NCBI RefSeq assembly: GCF_046254905.1
Contig: NZ_CP158016.1
Coordinates: 2,542,001-2,606,000, forward strand
Direction of reading: 5' to 3'
Length of the DNA stretch: 64,000 bases
Source of the DNA: Pseudaeromonas aegiceratis
GTDB lineage: Bacteria; Pseudomonadota; Gammaproteobacteria; Enterobacterales; Aeromonadaceae
Position numbers and translations under genes: made by a program. Below the pieces are notes generated by a model. That model was not told the DNA's origin. It did not search any database and worked only from the letters and a program-made list of their open reading frames with translations. This document shows, piece by piece, positions 14,369 to 21,847 of this stretch. Position 1 is the stretch's first letter. Each line of letters begins with the position of its first letter.

Positions 14369-16192
14369 ATGAACTTGACGCTGTATTGGGTTCTGGCCCT
14401 GCTGTTGGCCGCCATCTATTGCTTTATCAGCAACCGTGTCCGTGCGGATGTGGTGGCCCTGCTGGTCATCGTCGCCTTCGTGCTCAGCGGTACCCTCAGC
14501 CTGGAGGAGGCCCTCGCCGGGTTTAGCGATCCCAACATCATCCTCATCGGTGCCCTGTTCGTGGTGGGCCAGGGTCTGGTGCGTACCGGCATCGCCTACC
14601 AGTTGGGGGATCTGTTGGTGAAGCTGGCCGGCAACAGCGAGACCCGCATGCTGATCTTCCTGATGCTGGCGGTGGCGGCCCTGGGTGCCGTGATGAGCTC
14701 CACCGGCGTGGTGGCCATCTTCATCCCGGTGGCCTTGAGCGTGGCCCATCGCATGGCCATTCCCGCCAGTCGCCTCATGATGCCCCTGGGCTTTGCCGGC
14801 CTCATCAGCGGCATGCTGACCCTGGTGGCAACCGCCCCCAACATGGTGATCAACAGCGAGCTGATGCGCCATCACATCCCCGGGTTTCGCTTCTTCAGCT
14901 TCACCCCCTTTGGCCTGCTGATCCTGCTGGCCGGCATCGGCTACATGCTGCTGGCACGGCGATTCCTGCCGTCCCGCCGGCCGCAATCCGCCGGCCAGGG
15001 GCGCCATTCCATGCGGGATCTGGTGCGAACCTACCACCTCACCGGCCGGGCCCGGCGCATGGCGGTTCAGCCCGACTCCCCCCTCATCGGCCGCACCCTG
15101 GATCACCTGCAGCTGCGGGTGCGCTACGGTGCCAACGTCATCGGGGTGGAACGCTGGCGCCGTTACCGTCGGGTGATGGTCAGCGTGTCGGGCATCTCGG
15201 AGTTTCAGGCCGGCGATGTGCTGCTCATCGACATGGACGATCACAACGAGGTGCGCCGCTTCTGCAGCGAGGCCAAGCTGGAGCCCATGATACTGCGCGG
15301 CGAGTATTTCTCCTCCCGCGCCCGGGAGGTGGGGCTGGCGGAGGTCGCCCTCATCGCCGACTCCAGCCTGCTGGGCAAAAGCGTGCGGGAGGCCGGTTTT
15401 CGCTCGGTCTACGGCGTCAGCGTGGTGGGGATCCGGCGAGACGGCCAGGTGCTGGCCGGCAAGCTGGTGAACGAGCCGCTGCGCCTGGGGGATACCCTGC
15501 TGGTGGTGGGGAACTGGAGCCTCATCAGTCAGCTGCACACCTACAATCACGACTTCTTGCTGCTGGCCCTGCCGGCGGAGGTGGACGAGATGGCCCCCGC
15601 CCGCAGCCAGGCGCTGCACGCCCTGCTGGCCCTGGGGCTCATGATCCTCATGATGGTGACGGATCCCGTGCCCAACGTGATCGCCGCCCTCATCGCCTGC
15701 CTGCTGATGGGCTGGTTTCGCTGCGTGGATCTGGAGAGCGCCTACCGCGCCATCCACTGGCCCACCCTGATCCTCATCGTCGGCATGCTGCCCTTCGCGC
15801 TGGCGCTGCAGAAGACCGGCGGCATCGATCTCATCGTCCACGGCCTGCTCTCCCTCATCGGCGATCACGGTCCCAGAGTCATGCTGGTGGGGCTGTTTGT
15901 CCTCACTGCGGTGATCGGTCTGTTCATCTCCAACACCGCCACCGCCGTGCTGATGGGCCCCATCGCCATCGGCGCCGCCCAGCAGATGGGGGTCTCGCCC
16001 TACCCCATGGCCATGACGGTGGCCCTGGCCGCCTCGGCTGCCTTCATGACCCCCGTATCCTCACCGGTCAATACCTTGGTGCTGGGGCCGGGGGAATACA
16101 CCTTCATGGACTTTATCCGCATCGGCGTGCCCTTTACCCTGCTGGTGCTGCTCATCTGCGTGTTTGCCGTGCCCTGGCTCCTGCCGTTCTAG
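14369..16192 (+). CDS. SLC13-family (DASS) permease with two RCK-C domains
   Basis: This is a 607-residue inner-membrane carrier. The N-terminal half has several membrane segments with the family motif SSTGVVAIFIPVALSVAHRM; the C-terminal half has a second set, including LFISNTATAVLMGPIAIGAA, the SNT motif of sodium-dependent anion carriers. Between them (about residues 210-390) lie two TrkA-C type regulatory domains (LIGRTLDHLQLRVRYGANVI; LLGKSVREAGFRSVYGVSVV). Relatives carry dicarboxylates, sulfate or other anions; the substrate cannot be told from sequence. Ribosome site AGAGC is modest. It stands alone between tRNA-Arg and yebG. Confidence 0.88.
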   Translation: MNLTLYWVLALLLAAIYCFISNRVRADVVALLVIVAFVLSGTLSLEEALAGFSDPNIILIGALFVVGQGLVRTGIAYQLGDLLVKLAGNSETRMLIFLMLAVAALGAVMSSTGVVAIFIPVALSVAHRMAIPASRLMMPLGFAGLISGMLTLVATAPNMVINSELMRHHIPGFRFFSFTPFGLLILLAGIGYMLLARRFLPSRRPQSAGQGRHSMRDLVRTYHLTGRARRMAVQPDSPLIGRTLDHLQLRVRYGANVIGVERWRRYRRVMVSVSGISEFQAGDVLLIDMDDHNEVRRFCSEAKLEPMILRGEYFSSRAREVGLAEVALIADSSLLGKSVREAGFRSVYGVSVVGIRRDGQVLAGKLVNEPLRLGDTLLVVGNWSLISQLHTYNHDFLLLALPAEVDEMAPARSQALHALLALGLMILMMVTDPVPNVIAALIACLLMGWFRCVDLESAYRAIHWPTLILIVGMLPFALALQKTGGIDLIVHGLLSLIGDHGPRVMLVGLFVLTAVIGLFISNTATAVLMGPIAIGAAQQMGVSPYPMAMTVALAASAAFMTPVSSPVNTLVLGPGEYTFMDFIRIGVPFTLLVLLICVFAVPWLLPF

Positions 16193-16223
16193 CTCGGCTA
16201 TTGCAATCCGGCGCGCCGAAGAA

Positions 16224-16243
16224 TACTGTTTATTTTTACAGTC
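16224..16243 (+). promoter_or_regulatory. LexA (SOS) box upstream of yebG
   Basis: TACTGTTTATTTTTACAGTC matches the SOS consensus TACTGT-N8-ACAGTA: CTGT and ACAG are exact, the spacing is 8, and the centre is AT-only. It lies 26 bp before the yebG ATG, where LexA binding would block transcription. E. coli yebG is an SOS gene, which supports the call. Confidence 0.9.
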
Positions 16244-16268
16244 AACCCAAAGACAGGAACCCGATCCC

Positions 16269-16589
16269 ATGGCAGTGGAAATCAAATACGTGGTGGTACG
16301 TAACGGCGAGGAGAAGATGACGTTCGCAAGCAAGAAAGAGGCGGATGCCTACGACAAGATGCTGGACATGGCCGACCAACTGACCCTGCTGCTGGCCGAG
16401 GCCCCCGTCACCCTGCCCGAAGAGACCCAGGAGGCCCTGGCCCTCTACCTGGCCGGCCAGAAAGAGGCCCTGCAGCAGATCCTCAAGGGCGGCAGCCTGA
16501 GCGTCGGCGAACCCGCCCTGAGCGAAGTCCCCAGTCCCGACAGCAAGCCGGCCCGCAAGCCGCGCAAGGCCGACGTCGACGCAGCCTAA
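16269..16589 (+). CDS. yebG: DNA damage-inducible protein YebG
   Basis: YebG is a small SOS-induced protein of unknown biochemical role. The 106-residue product is nearly identical to E. coli YebG at the N-terminus (MAVEIKYVVVRNGEEKMTF, followed by ASKKEADAYDKMLDMAD) and diverges in the tail, which ends in Pro/Lys-rich sequence. The ATG at 16269 was chosen by this similarity and by the LexA box at 16224; the upstream in-frame extension would run through the operator. It may be followed by the SDR gene in one transcript (15-bp gap). Confidence 0.95.
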   Translation: MAVEIKYVVVRNGEEKMTFASKKEADAYDKMLDMADQLTLLLAEAPVTLPEETQEALALYLAGQKEALQQILKGGSLSVGEPALSEVPSPDSKPARKPRKADVDAA

Positions 16590-16604
16590 GGGATAACGCG
16601 GACC

Positions 16605-17438
16605 ATGACTCAGACAGTGCTGATCACCGGCTGCTCCAGCGGCATTGGCCGCGCCGCCGCCCACGGCCTGCGCCAGGCGGGCTTCCAGGTGCTGGCCACC
16701 GCCCGCCAGACCGACGACGTGGCCGCCCTGGCGGACGAGGGCTTTGCCGCCCACCGGCTGGATCTCACCGATGAGGTCAGCATAGAGGAGGCCGCCCGCT
16801 GGGCCTTGGCCCAATGCCAGGGGCGGCTGTGGGGTCTCGTCAATAACGGTGCCTACGGCCAGCCCGGTGCCCTGGAGGATCTGCCCACCGAGGCCTTGCG
16901 GCGGCAATTTGACAGCAACTTCTTCGGCTGGCATCACCTCATCCGGCAACTGTTGCCGGCCATGCTGGCCCAGGGCCAGGGGCGCATCGTGCAGGTGGGC
17001 TCGGTGCTGGGGCTGGTGGCCATGCGCTTTCGCGGCGCCTACAACAGCAGCAAGTTTGCGTTAGAAGGCTACACCGACACCCTGCGGCTGGAGCTGCGGG
17101 GCAGCGGCGTGCAGATCAGCCTGATTGAACCGGGCCCTATCGAGACCCGCTTTCGGGTGCATGCCCTGGCGGCCTTCCGTCAGGCCATCGATGTGGAGCA
17201 CAGCCGCCATGCCGAGGAATATCGGCAGACCATAAAGCGGCTCGGCCGAGCCGAAGGCAGCCCTGCTGGCCCCTTCACCCTGCCGGCGGAGGCCTGCCTG
17301 CCGCCGCTGCTGCACGCCCTGCAGGCCAAGCGCGCCCGCCGGCGCTATCGGGTGACCCGCCCGGCCAAGTGGTTCTATTACCTCAGACGCCTGCTGCCCA
17401 CCGCCTGGCTGGACGCCCTGCTGGCCCGCTCGGCATAG
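16605..17438 (+). CDS. Short-chain dehydrogenase/reductase
   Basis: A classical SDR oxidoreductase of 277 residues. The NAD(P) motif TGCSSGIG (residues 8-15), the NNGAYG motif (the usual NNAG position), the catalytic Ser (QVGSVLGLVA) and Tyr-x3-Lys (AYNSSK) are all present. The Ala-Arg after the second strand (VLATARQTDD) suggests NADP preference. The substrate is unknown; YxxxK SDRs of this branch with a basic C-terminus often act on lipophilic carbonyls. It lies 15 bp after yebG and could share its SOS promoter. Its stop is 2 bp from that of the convergent DUF1904 gene. Confidence 0.9.
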   Translation: MTQTVLITGCSSGIGRAAAHGLRQAGFQVLATARQTDDVAALADEGFAAHRLDLTDEVSIEEAARWALAQCQGRLWGLVNNGAYGQPGALEDLPTEALRRQFDSNFFGWHHLIRQLLPAMLAQGQGRIVQVGSVLGLVAMRFRGAYNSSKFALEGYTDTLRLELRGSGVQISLIEPGPIETRFRVHALAAFRQAIDVEHSRHAEEYRQTIKRLGRAEGSPAGPFTLPAEACLPPLLHALQAKRARRRYRVTRPAKWFYYLRRLLPTAWLDALLARSA

Positions 17439-17440
17439 GC

Positions 17441-17776
17441 TCAGCCGTAATGCTGGCCGTTGTCGTAGTAGGCGGTACGGGTTAACGGCAACACTATGAC
17501 CGCCACGTCGGTCTGAGCGCCCAGCTCGGCCTGCACCGCGGTTGTGATGAGCTTGGCCGCCGCATCCTGCACCGCCTGGCCACGGTCGAACCACAACAGC
17601 TCGACGAAGGGATAGCCGGTGCCCGGCACGGGGGCAATTATGAATTCGGTCTGCACCCGCTCCAGGGTAAAATGCGCCACAGGCGCGCCGGTCAGCTCGC
17701 TGAGCCGCTGCACCAGAGACGGGGCCAGCTGAGCCAAGGGTTCCGGCGCTAAGCCGCGAAAACGAAGATGAGGCAT
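17441..17776 (-). CDS. DUF1904 family protein (tautomerase-like fold)
   Basis: The 111-residue product (MPHLRFRGLAPEPLAQLAPS...) resembles the DUF1904 family, small proteins related in fold to 4-oxalocrotonate tautomerases; an N-terminal Pro2, the catalytic base of tautomerases, is present. No function is established. The ATG at 17776 has GGAG 9 bp upstream; longer in-frame extensions run over the divergent TraB/GumN gene. Its start is only 12 bp from that of the divergent gene, so the two leaders overlap. Confidence 0.75.
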   Translation of the reverse strand: MPHLRFRGLAPEPLAQLAPSLVQRLSELTGAPVAHFTLERVQTEFIIAPVPGTGYPFVELLWFDRGQAVQDAAAKLITTAVQAELGAQTDVAVIVLPLTRTAYYDNGQHYG

Positions 17777-17788
17777 GAGGATCTCCAT

Positions 17789-18700
17789 ATGCAAAAAAAC
17801 CGGCCACATCATAGCCGCCCCATCCGCTGGATGACAGCCTGCCTGCTTTGTCTGGGTCTGTTGCCCCTGTGGGCCCAGGCCATGCCCGGCCTCTGGCAGG
17901 CGCAAAAAGATGGACAGCGGCTGTGGCTGCTGGGCTCCATCCATGTGGGCACCGCCGACCTCTATCCGCTGGACGCCGCCATCATGCAGGCCTGGCAACA
18001 GGCCGATGAGCTGATCCTGGAAACCGACCTGCGGCAGCTGGATGGCGCCACGCAACAGGAGCTATTGCAGCTGGGCCGTCTGCCAGCTGGCCAGCGTCTG
18101 GCAGACAAATTGCCTGCCCCGCTGTATCGCCAGACCGTGGCGGCGGCCCAGCGCCAACATCTGCCGGCCGAGGCCTTGCTGCCCCTGCAGCCCTGGTTTG
18201 CCGCCCTGACCCTGACCCAGGTGGCCATGCAGCAGGCTGGCTACCAAGCCCAATACGGCGTGGATGAATATTTCGTCCACCAGGCGGAAACCAGCCATAA
18301 GCCGATTGTTGGCCTGGAGCAGCCCATAGCCCAGTTCCGCTATCTGGCCGGCCTCAAGGATCACGAAGTCGAATTCTTGCAAAACACCCTGGAGCAGTTA
18401 CCCAGCCTGAGTGAGCTGCTGCCGGAGCTGATCCAGGCCTGGCAGGCCGGGAACACCCAGAGCCTGGTGGCCCTGCTCAACGAAGAGCAGGGCCCGCCGG
18501 CGCTGCGGGACTATCTGGAGGCCCAGTTGCTGGCACGCCGTAATCAAGCCTGGCTGCCACAGCTGATGGACGGCCAGCGCCACCCCAATGCCTTCGTGGT
18601 GGTGGGGGCCTTGCACCTGCACGGTCCCAAGGGGCTCTTGGCGCTGCTGGAACAGGCGGGCTATGCCGTGACGCCGCTTGCGGCGGAGGCCACCCCATGA
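17789..18700 (+). CDS. TraB/GumN family periplasmic protein
   Basis: A 303-residue exported protein with a signal peptide (WMTACLLCLGLLPLWAQA). It has the TraB/GumN core: LWLLGSIHVGT near the N-terminus, a Glu in ELILETDL, and the C-terminal VVVGALHLHGPKGLLALLE block; the paired GxxH motifs are thought to form a metallo-hydrolase site. The ATG at 17789 has GAGG 8 bp upstream. No substrate is known for bacterial members. It overlaps the downstream smrA-like gene by 4 bp (ATGA). Confidence 0.85.
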   Translation: MQKNRPHHSRPIRWMTACLLCLGLLPLWAQAMPGLWQAQKDGQRLWLLGSIHVGTADLYPLDAAIMQAWQQADELILETDLRQLDGATQQELLQLGRLPAGQRLADKLPAPLYRQTVAAAQRQHLPAEALLPLQPWFAALTLTQVAMQQAGYQAQYGVDEYFVHQAETSHKPIVGLEQPIAQFRYLAGLKDHEVEFLQNTLEQLPSLSELLPELIQAWQAGNTQSLVALLNEEQGPPALRDYLEAQLLARRNQAWLPQLMDGQRHPNAFVVVGALHLHGPKGLLALLEQAGYAVTPLAAEATP

Positions 18701-19283
18701 CGCCGCCGGAACCCAGCCTGTTTGCCCAGCAGATGCAGGACGTCAAACCCCTGGCGCCCGATGCCAGGGTGCGCCTGCAGGGCCAGAGCCTGGATGAGAC
18801 GGCCCGTCAGGCCCGCCAGCAGGCGGCGCAACGGGCCGATACTCGGCTCCCGCATCCCTTTGGCTTTGAGGCCGTGCCCCTGCTGGATCCCCACGAGGTG
18901 GTCAGCTTCAAACGGGATGGCGTGCAGGAGGGGGGGTGTTCCGCAAGCTGCGTCTGGGGCAGTACCAGATTGAAACCAGCCTGGATCTGCAGGGCATGGG
19001 GCTGGAGCCGGCCCGCCATCGCCTGCTGGAGGTGCTCGGCCAGTGCCAGCAGCTGGAGATCCGCAGCCTGCTGATCCGCCATGGTCGCGGCCTGCAGAGT
19101 CAGCCGCCGGCCCAGCTCAAGAGCCATGTCTGCCACTGGCTGGGGCTCTGGCCCCAGGTGCTGGCCTATCACAGCGCCCCGCGTCCGCTCGGCGGCAGCG
19201 GCACCACCCTGGTGCTGCTGCGCAAGGGCCAGCAGGATAAACAACACACCCGGGAGCGCATCCAAAAGCGCCTGCCGGAGTAG
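18697..19283 (+). pseudogene. smrA: SmrA/YdaL-like Smr-domain protein, frameshifted at a G7 run
   Basis: The first 80 codons (MTPPEPSLFAQQMQDVKPLA...; EVVSFKRDGVQEG) match the start of the YdaL/SmrA family, and the rest of the family sequence (VFRKLRLGQYQIETSLDLQG; IRHGRGLQSQ; GGSGTTLVLLRKG) continues in the -1 frame from about 18936 to the stop at 19281. The break is exactly at a run of seven G (18929-18935 region). Compared with E. coli YdaL (QHGVLDKLR), the run looks two G too long. It may be a true pseudogene, a phase-variable gene, a slippage-decoded gene, or a sequencing error. The family binds or cuts DNA/RNA. Confidence 0.85.
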
Positions 19284-19311
19284 CCAACCGGGATAGATCG
19301 GAGGACACGCC

Positions 19312-20802
19312 ATGAGTTATGCCCTGTTAAGCCGCCGCTTCCACCAGTTGCATCATTTCGCCCACCTCAGCGCCATCTGCGGCTGGGATCAGGCCACCAT
19401 GATGCCCGAGGGCGGCAACGACGCCCGGGGCGCGGCTCTGGCCGAGCTCTCCTTGCTGATGCATGAACGCCTCACCGCCCCCGAACTGGCCGACTGGTTT
19501 GCCGCCGCCGAGACGGAAAACCTGGACCCGGCGCAGCGGGCCAGCCTCAAGGAGATGCAGCGCCGCTACCGCCAGGCCAGCGTGCTGCCCGGCGATCTGG
19601 TGCAGGCCAAGTCCCTGGCCGGTTCCCGCTGCGAGCACGCCTGGCGGCGCCAACGTCAGGAGAATGACTGGAGCGGCTTTCTGGCCAACTTCCAGGAGGT
19701 GGTCGCCCTGAGCCGCGAGGAGGCCGCCATCCGTGCCGAGGCCACTGGCGGCCGCCCCTACGACAGCCTGCTGGACTTGTACGAGCCGGGCATGGACTGC
19801 GCACAGCTCGACGGCCTGTTCGCCGAGCTGCAGCAGTGGCTGCCGGATCTCATTCGCCAGGTGGGTGAACGCCAGGCGACCGAATCTGTGCTCCAGCCCC
19901 AGGGGCCCTTTGCCACCGCGGCTCAGCAGGATCTCGGCCGTCAGATCATGGGGCTGCTGGGCTTTGACTTTAGCCGTGGTCGTCAGGATGTCAGCGCCCA
20001 CCCGTTTTGCGGCGGCGTGCCCAGCGACGTGCGCATCACCACCCGCTTCGATGAGGCGGACTTCACCCAGAGCCTGATGGGCATCATCCACGAGACCGGC
20101 CATGCCCGCTACGAACAGGGGCTGCCGGCCCAGTGGCAGGGGCTGCCGGTGGGCGAGGCCCGCTCCATGGGCATCCACGAGAGCCAGAGCCTGTTCTTCG
20201 AGATGCAGCTGGCTCGCGATCCCGCCTTCATCGCCCTGCTGCCGCCGTTGCTGGAGGCCAGCTTCGGCCCCCAGCCGGCCTTTGCCCCGGCCAACCTGGC
20301 CCGCCTCTACACCCGGGTGGCCCCGGGCTATATCCGGGTGGATGCCGACGAGGTGACCTATCCGGCCCACATCATGCTGCGCTACGAAATAGAGAAGCGG
20401 CTGATCGAGGGCGACATCCAGGCCCGCGACATCCCCGAGCTGTGGGATCTGCGCATGCAGCAGTATCTGGGGCTCTCCACCGCCGGCAACTACAGGGATG
20501 GCTGCCTGCAGGACATCCACTGGACCGACGGCAGCTTTGGCTACTTCCCCAGCTACACCCTGGGCGCCCTGTATGCCGCCCAACAGGCCGAGGCCCTGCA
20601 ACAGCAGCTGGGCAGCTTTGCCAGCCTGCTGAGCCAGCCCGAGGGCCTGGGCAACCTCTTCGCCTGGCTGCGGCAGCACATCTGGCAACAGGCCAGCCTG
20701 CTGGAGACAGATGCCCTGATCCGGCAGGCCACCGGCGCCCCCTTGAGCGTGGCGCCGTTTCGCCGTCACCTGCAGACCCGTTATCTGGAGCGCCAGGCAT
20801 GA
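19312..20802 (+). CDS. M32 family metallocarboxypeptidase (Taq type)
   Basis: A zinc carboxypeptidase that removes C-terminal residues from peptides in the cytosol. The 496-residue product is of family length (about 500). The zinc motif HETGH is at residues 260-264 (GIIHETGHARYEQGLP), and the family blocks RITTRFDEADF, GIHESQSLFFE and RVDADEVTYPAHIMLRYEIE are present. A GGAGGA ribosome site precedes the ATG. It overlaps the next gene by 4 bp. The gene lies in a cluster of unrelated house-keeping genes. Confidence 0.96.
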   Translation: MSYALLSRRFHQLHHFAHLSAICGWDQATMMPEGGNDARGAALAELSLLMHERLTAPELADWFAAAETENLDPAQRASLKEMQRRYRQASVLPGDLVQAKSLAGSRCEHAWRRQRQENDWSGFLANFQEVVALSREEAAIRAEATGGRPYDSLLDLYEPGMDCAQLDGLFAELQQWLPDLIRQVGERQATESVLQPQGPFATAAQQDLGRQIMGLLGFDFSRGRQDVSAHPFCGGVPSDVRITTRFDEADFTQSLMGIIHETGHARYEQGLPAQWQGLPVGEARSMGIHESQSLFFEMQLARDPAFIALLPPLLEASFGPQPAFAPANLARLYTRVAPGYIRVDADEVTYPAHIMLRYEIEKRLIEGDIQARDIPELWDLRMQQYLGLSTAGNYRDGCLQDIHWTDGSFGYFPSYTLGALYAAQQAEALQQQLGSFASLLSQPEGLGNLFAWLRQHIWQQASLLETDALIRQATGAPLSVAPFRRHLQTRYLERQA

Positions 20803-21290
20803 AGACCAGACTCGCCCAGGCCCTGCTGCTGAGCCCCTGGCTCTGTGCCCCACTCCACGCGACCCCCTGGCTGCTGCCCGAGCAGGGCGATTATCAGCTG
20901 GAGAGCGGCTCGCCCCAGTATTGCCCCGAGGGGCACCTGGTCTACCTGAGCGAGGCCCGGGTGCTGATGCTGGATGCCCGCAGTCATTTCATCCTGCCGC
21001 CGCCGGGCCAGGCCAGTGCCCGCTGGCAGGAAAGCGGAGAGAGCGGTTGTCGGTACGACACCGAATTTATCTGGCTGGGGCCCCAGCGCTTCGAGGTGCA
21101 TCACAGGGTCAGCGGCTGCCCTGACATCATGCCCGATGGCGAGATGATAGAGCGGCTGGATTACAGCCAGGCCGGTCGCCTGTCCTACGAGCAGCTGGGC
21201 GGCAATGAACAGGGGGCGCTGTCCTGCGAATACCGCTGGGTCCAGCCCTTCACCAGCCCGGCGCCCAGCCCGACCCACAAGGCCAACTGA
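20799..21290 (+). CDS. Exported hypothetical protein
   Basis: A 163-residue protein with a short signal peptide (LAQALLLSPWLCAPLHATPW; cleavage near residue 22) and four further Cys (YCPEG, SGCRYD, SGCPDI, LSCEYR) that could form two disulfides. The middle part is acidic. I do not recognise a family. Its start overlaps the M32 stop (ATGA), so it is translationally coupled. The stop codon and the last codons are part of a 15-bp tandem repeat, suggesting the C-terminus was changed by repeat growth. Confidence 0.7.
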   Translation: MKTRLAQALLLSPWLCAPLHATPWLLPEQGDYQLESGSPQYCPEGHLVYLSEARVLMLDARSHFILPPPGQASARWQESGESGCRYDTEFIWLGPQRFEVHHRVSGCPDIMPDGEMIERLDYSQAGRLSYEQLGGNEQGALSCEYRWVQPFTSPAPSPTHKAN

Positions 21291-21337
21291 CTCAAGGCCA
21301 ACTGACTCAAGGCCAGACGACTCAAGGCCAATCAACC
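21278..21337. repeat. Four tandem copies of a 15-bp repeat
   Basis: The unit CAAGGCCAACTGACT occurs exactly at 21278-21292 and 21293-21307, then with two or three changes at 21308-21322 and with more changes at 21323-21337. It begins in the last codons of the exported protein gene, contains its stop codon, and ends at CAAGGAGAGC, which supplies the ribosome site of ogt. The gradient of divergence suggests recent slippage at the left end. Confidence 0.9.
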
Positions 21338-21347
21338 CAAGGAGAGC

Positions 21348-21836
21348 ATGATGCTGCGTTATGATGAGCTGGCCAGTCCCTGCGGCCTATTGCGGCTGGC
21401 ACTGGATGAGGTGGGCTTGGCCCAGGTGAACTTTATCGAGTCTGACGCGGCGCTGCCGCCCGCCGGCTGGGTGCGGGCCCCGGCCGCCCTGGCCCCCGTC
21501 GTGGCGCAGTTGGCCGCCTACTTTGCCGGCGAGTTGCGGGCGTTTGATCTTCCGCTCTCCCTGCACGGCACCGACTTCCAGTGTCAGGCCTGGCGGGCGC
21601 TGGCCCAGATCCCCTACGGCCAGACCCGCAGCTACGGCCAGCAGGCCGCCGGGCTGGGCCGCCCCACGGCGGTTCGGGCGGTGGGCGCCGCCAACGGCCG
21701 CAATCCCTTGCCCATCGTCCTGCCCTGCCACCGGGTGATCGGCGCCAACGGCCAGCTCACCGGCTATGCCGGCGGCCTGGAACGCAAGCGCTGGCTGCTG
21801 GCCCATGAGGCCAGGGTGCTGCAGGCGCAGGGCTGA
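21348..21836 (+). CDS. ogt: Methylated-DNA-protein-cysteine methyltransferase (Ogt)
   Basis: Ogt removes alkyl groups from O6-alkylguanine by transfer to its own Cys. The 162-residue product has the active-site block PIVLPCHRVIGANG (acceptor Cys127), the helix-turn-helix region with the Arg finger (GLGRPTAVRAVGAANGRNPL), and lacks an Ada-type N-terminal domain. The start at 21348 has AAGGAG 6 bp upstream; an ATG at 21351 is equally possible. It is preceded by a tandem repeat and convergent with rlhA. Confidence 0.94.
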   Translation: MMLRYDELASPCGLLRLALDEVGLAQVNFIESDAALPPAGWVRAPAALAPVVAQLAAYFAGELRAFDLPLSLHGTDFQCQAWRALAQIPYGQTRSYGQQAAGLGRPTAVRAVGAANGRNPLPIVLPCHRVIGANGQLTGYAGGLERKRWLLAHEARVLQAQG

Positions 21837-21847
21837 CCGATGGCCGT

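Noticed and set aside
14303..15868. Long minus-strand open frame (521 codons) opposite the SLC13 permease
   Set aside because: It is antisense to a clear carrier gene, is rich in His/Gln/Gly as expected from reading the complement of Leu/Ala-rich membrane codons, and has no ribosome site or family motif.
19327..20853. Minus-strand open frame (508 codons) opposite the M32 carboxypeptidase
   Set aside because: A by-product of high GC in third codon positions; composition (Gln, Gly, His rich) and lack of motifs show it is not a gene.
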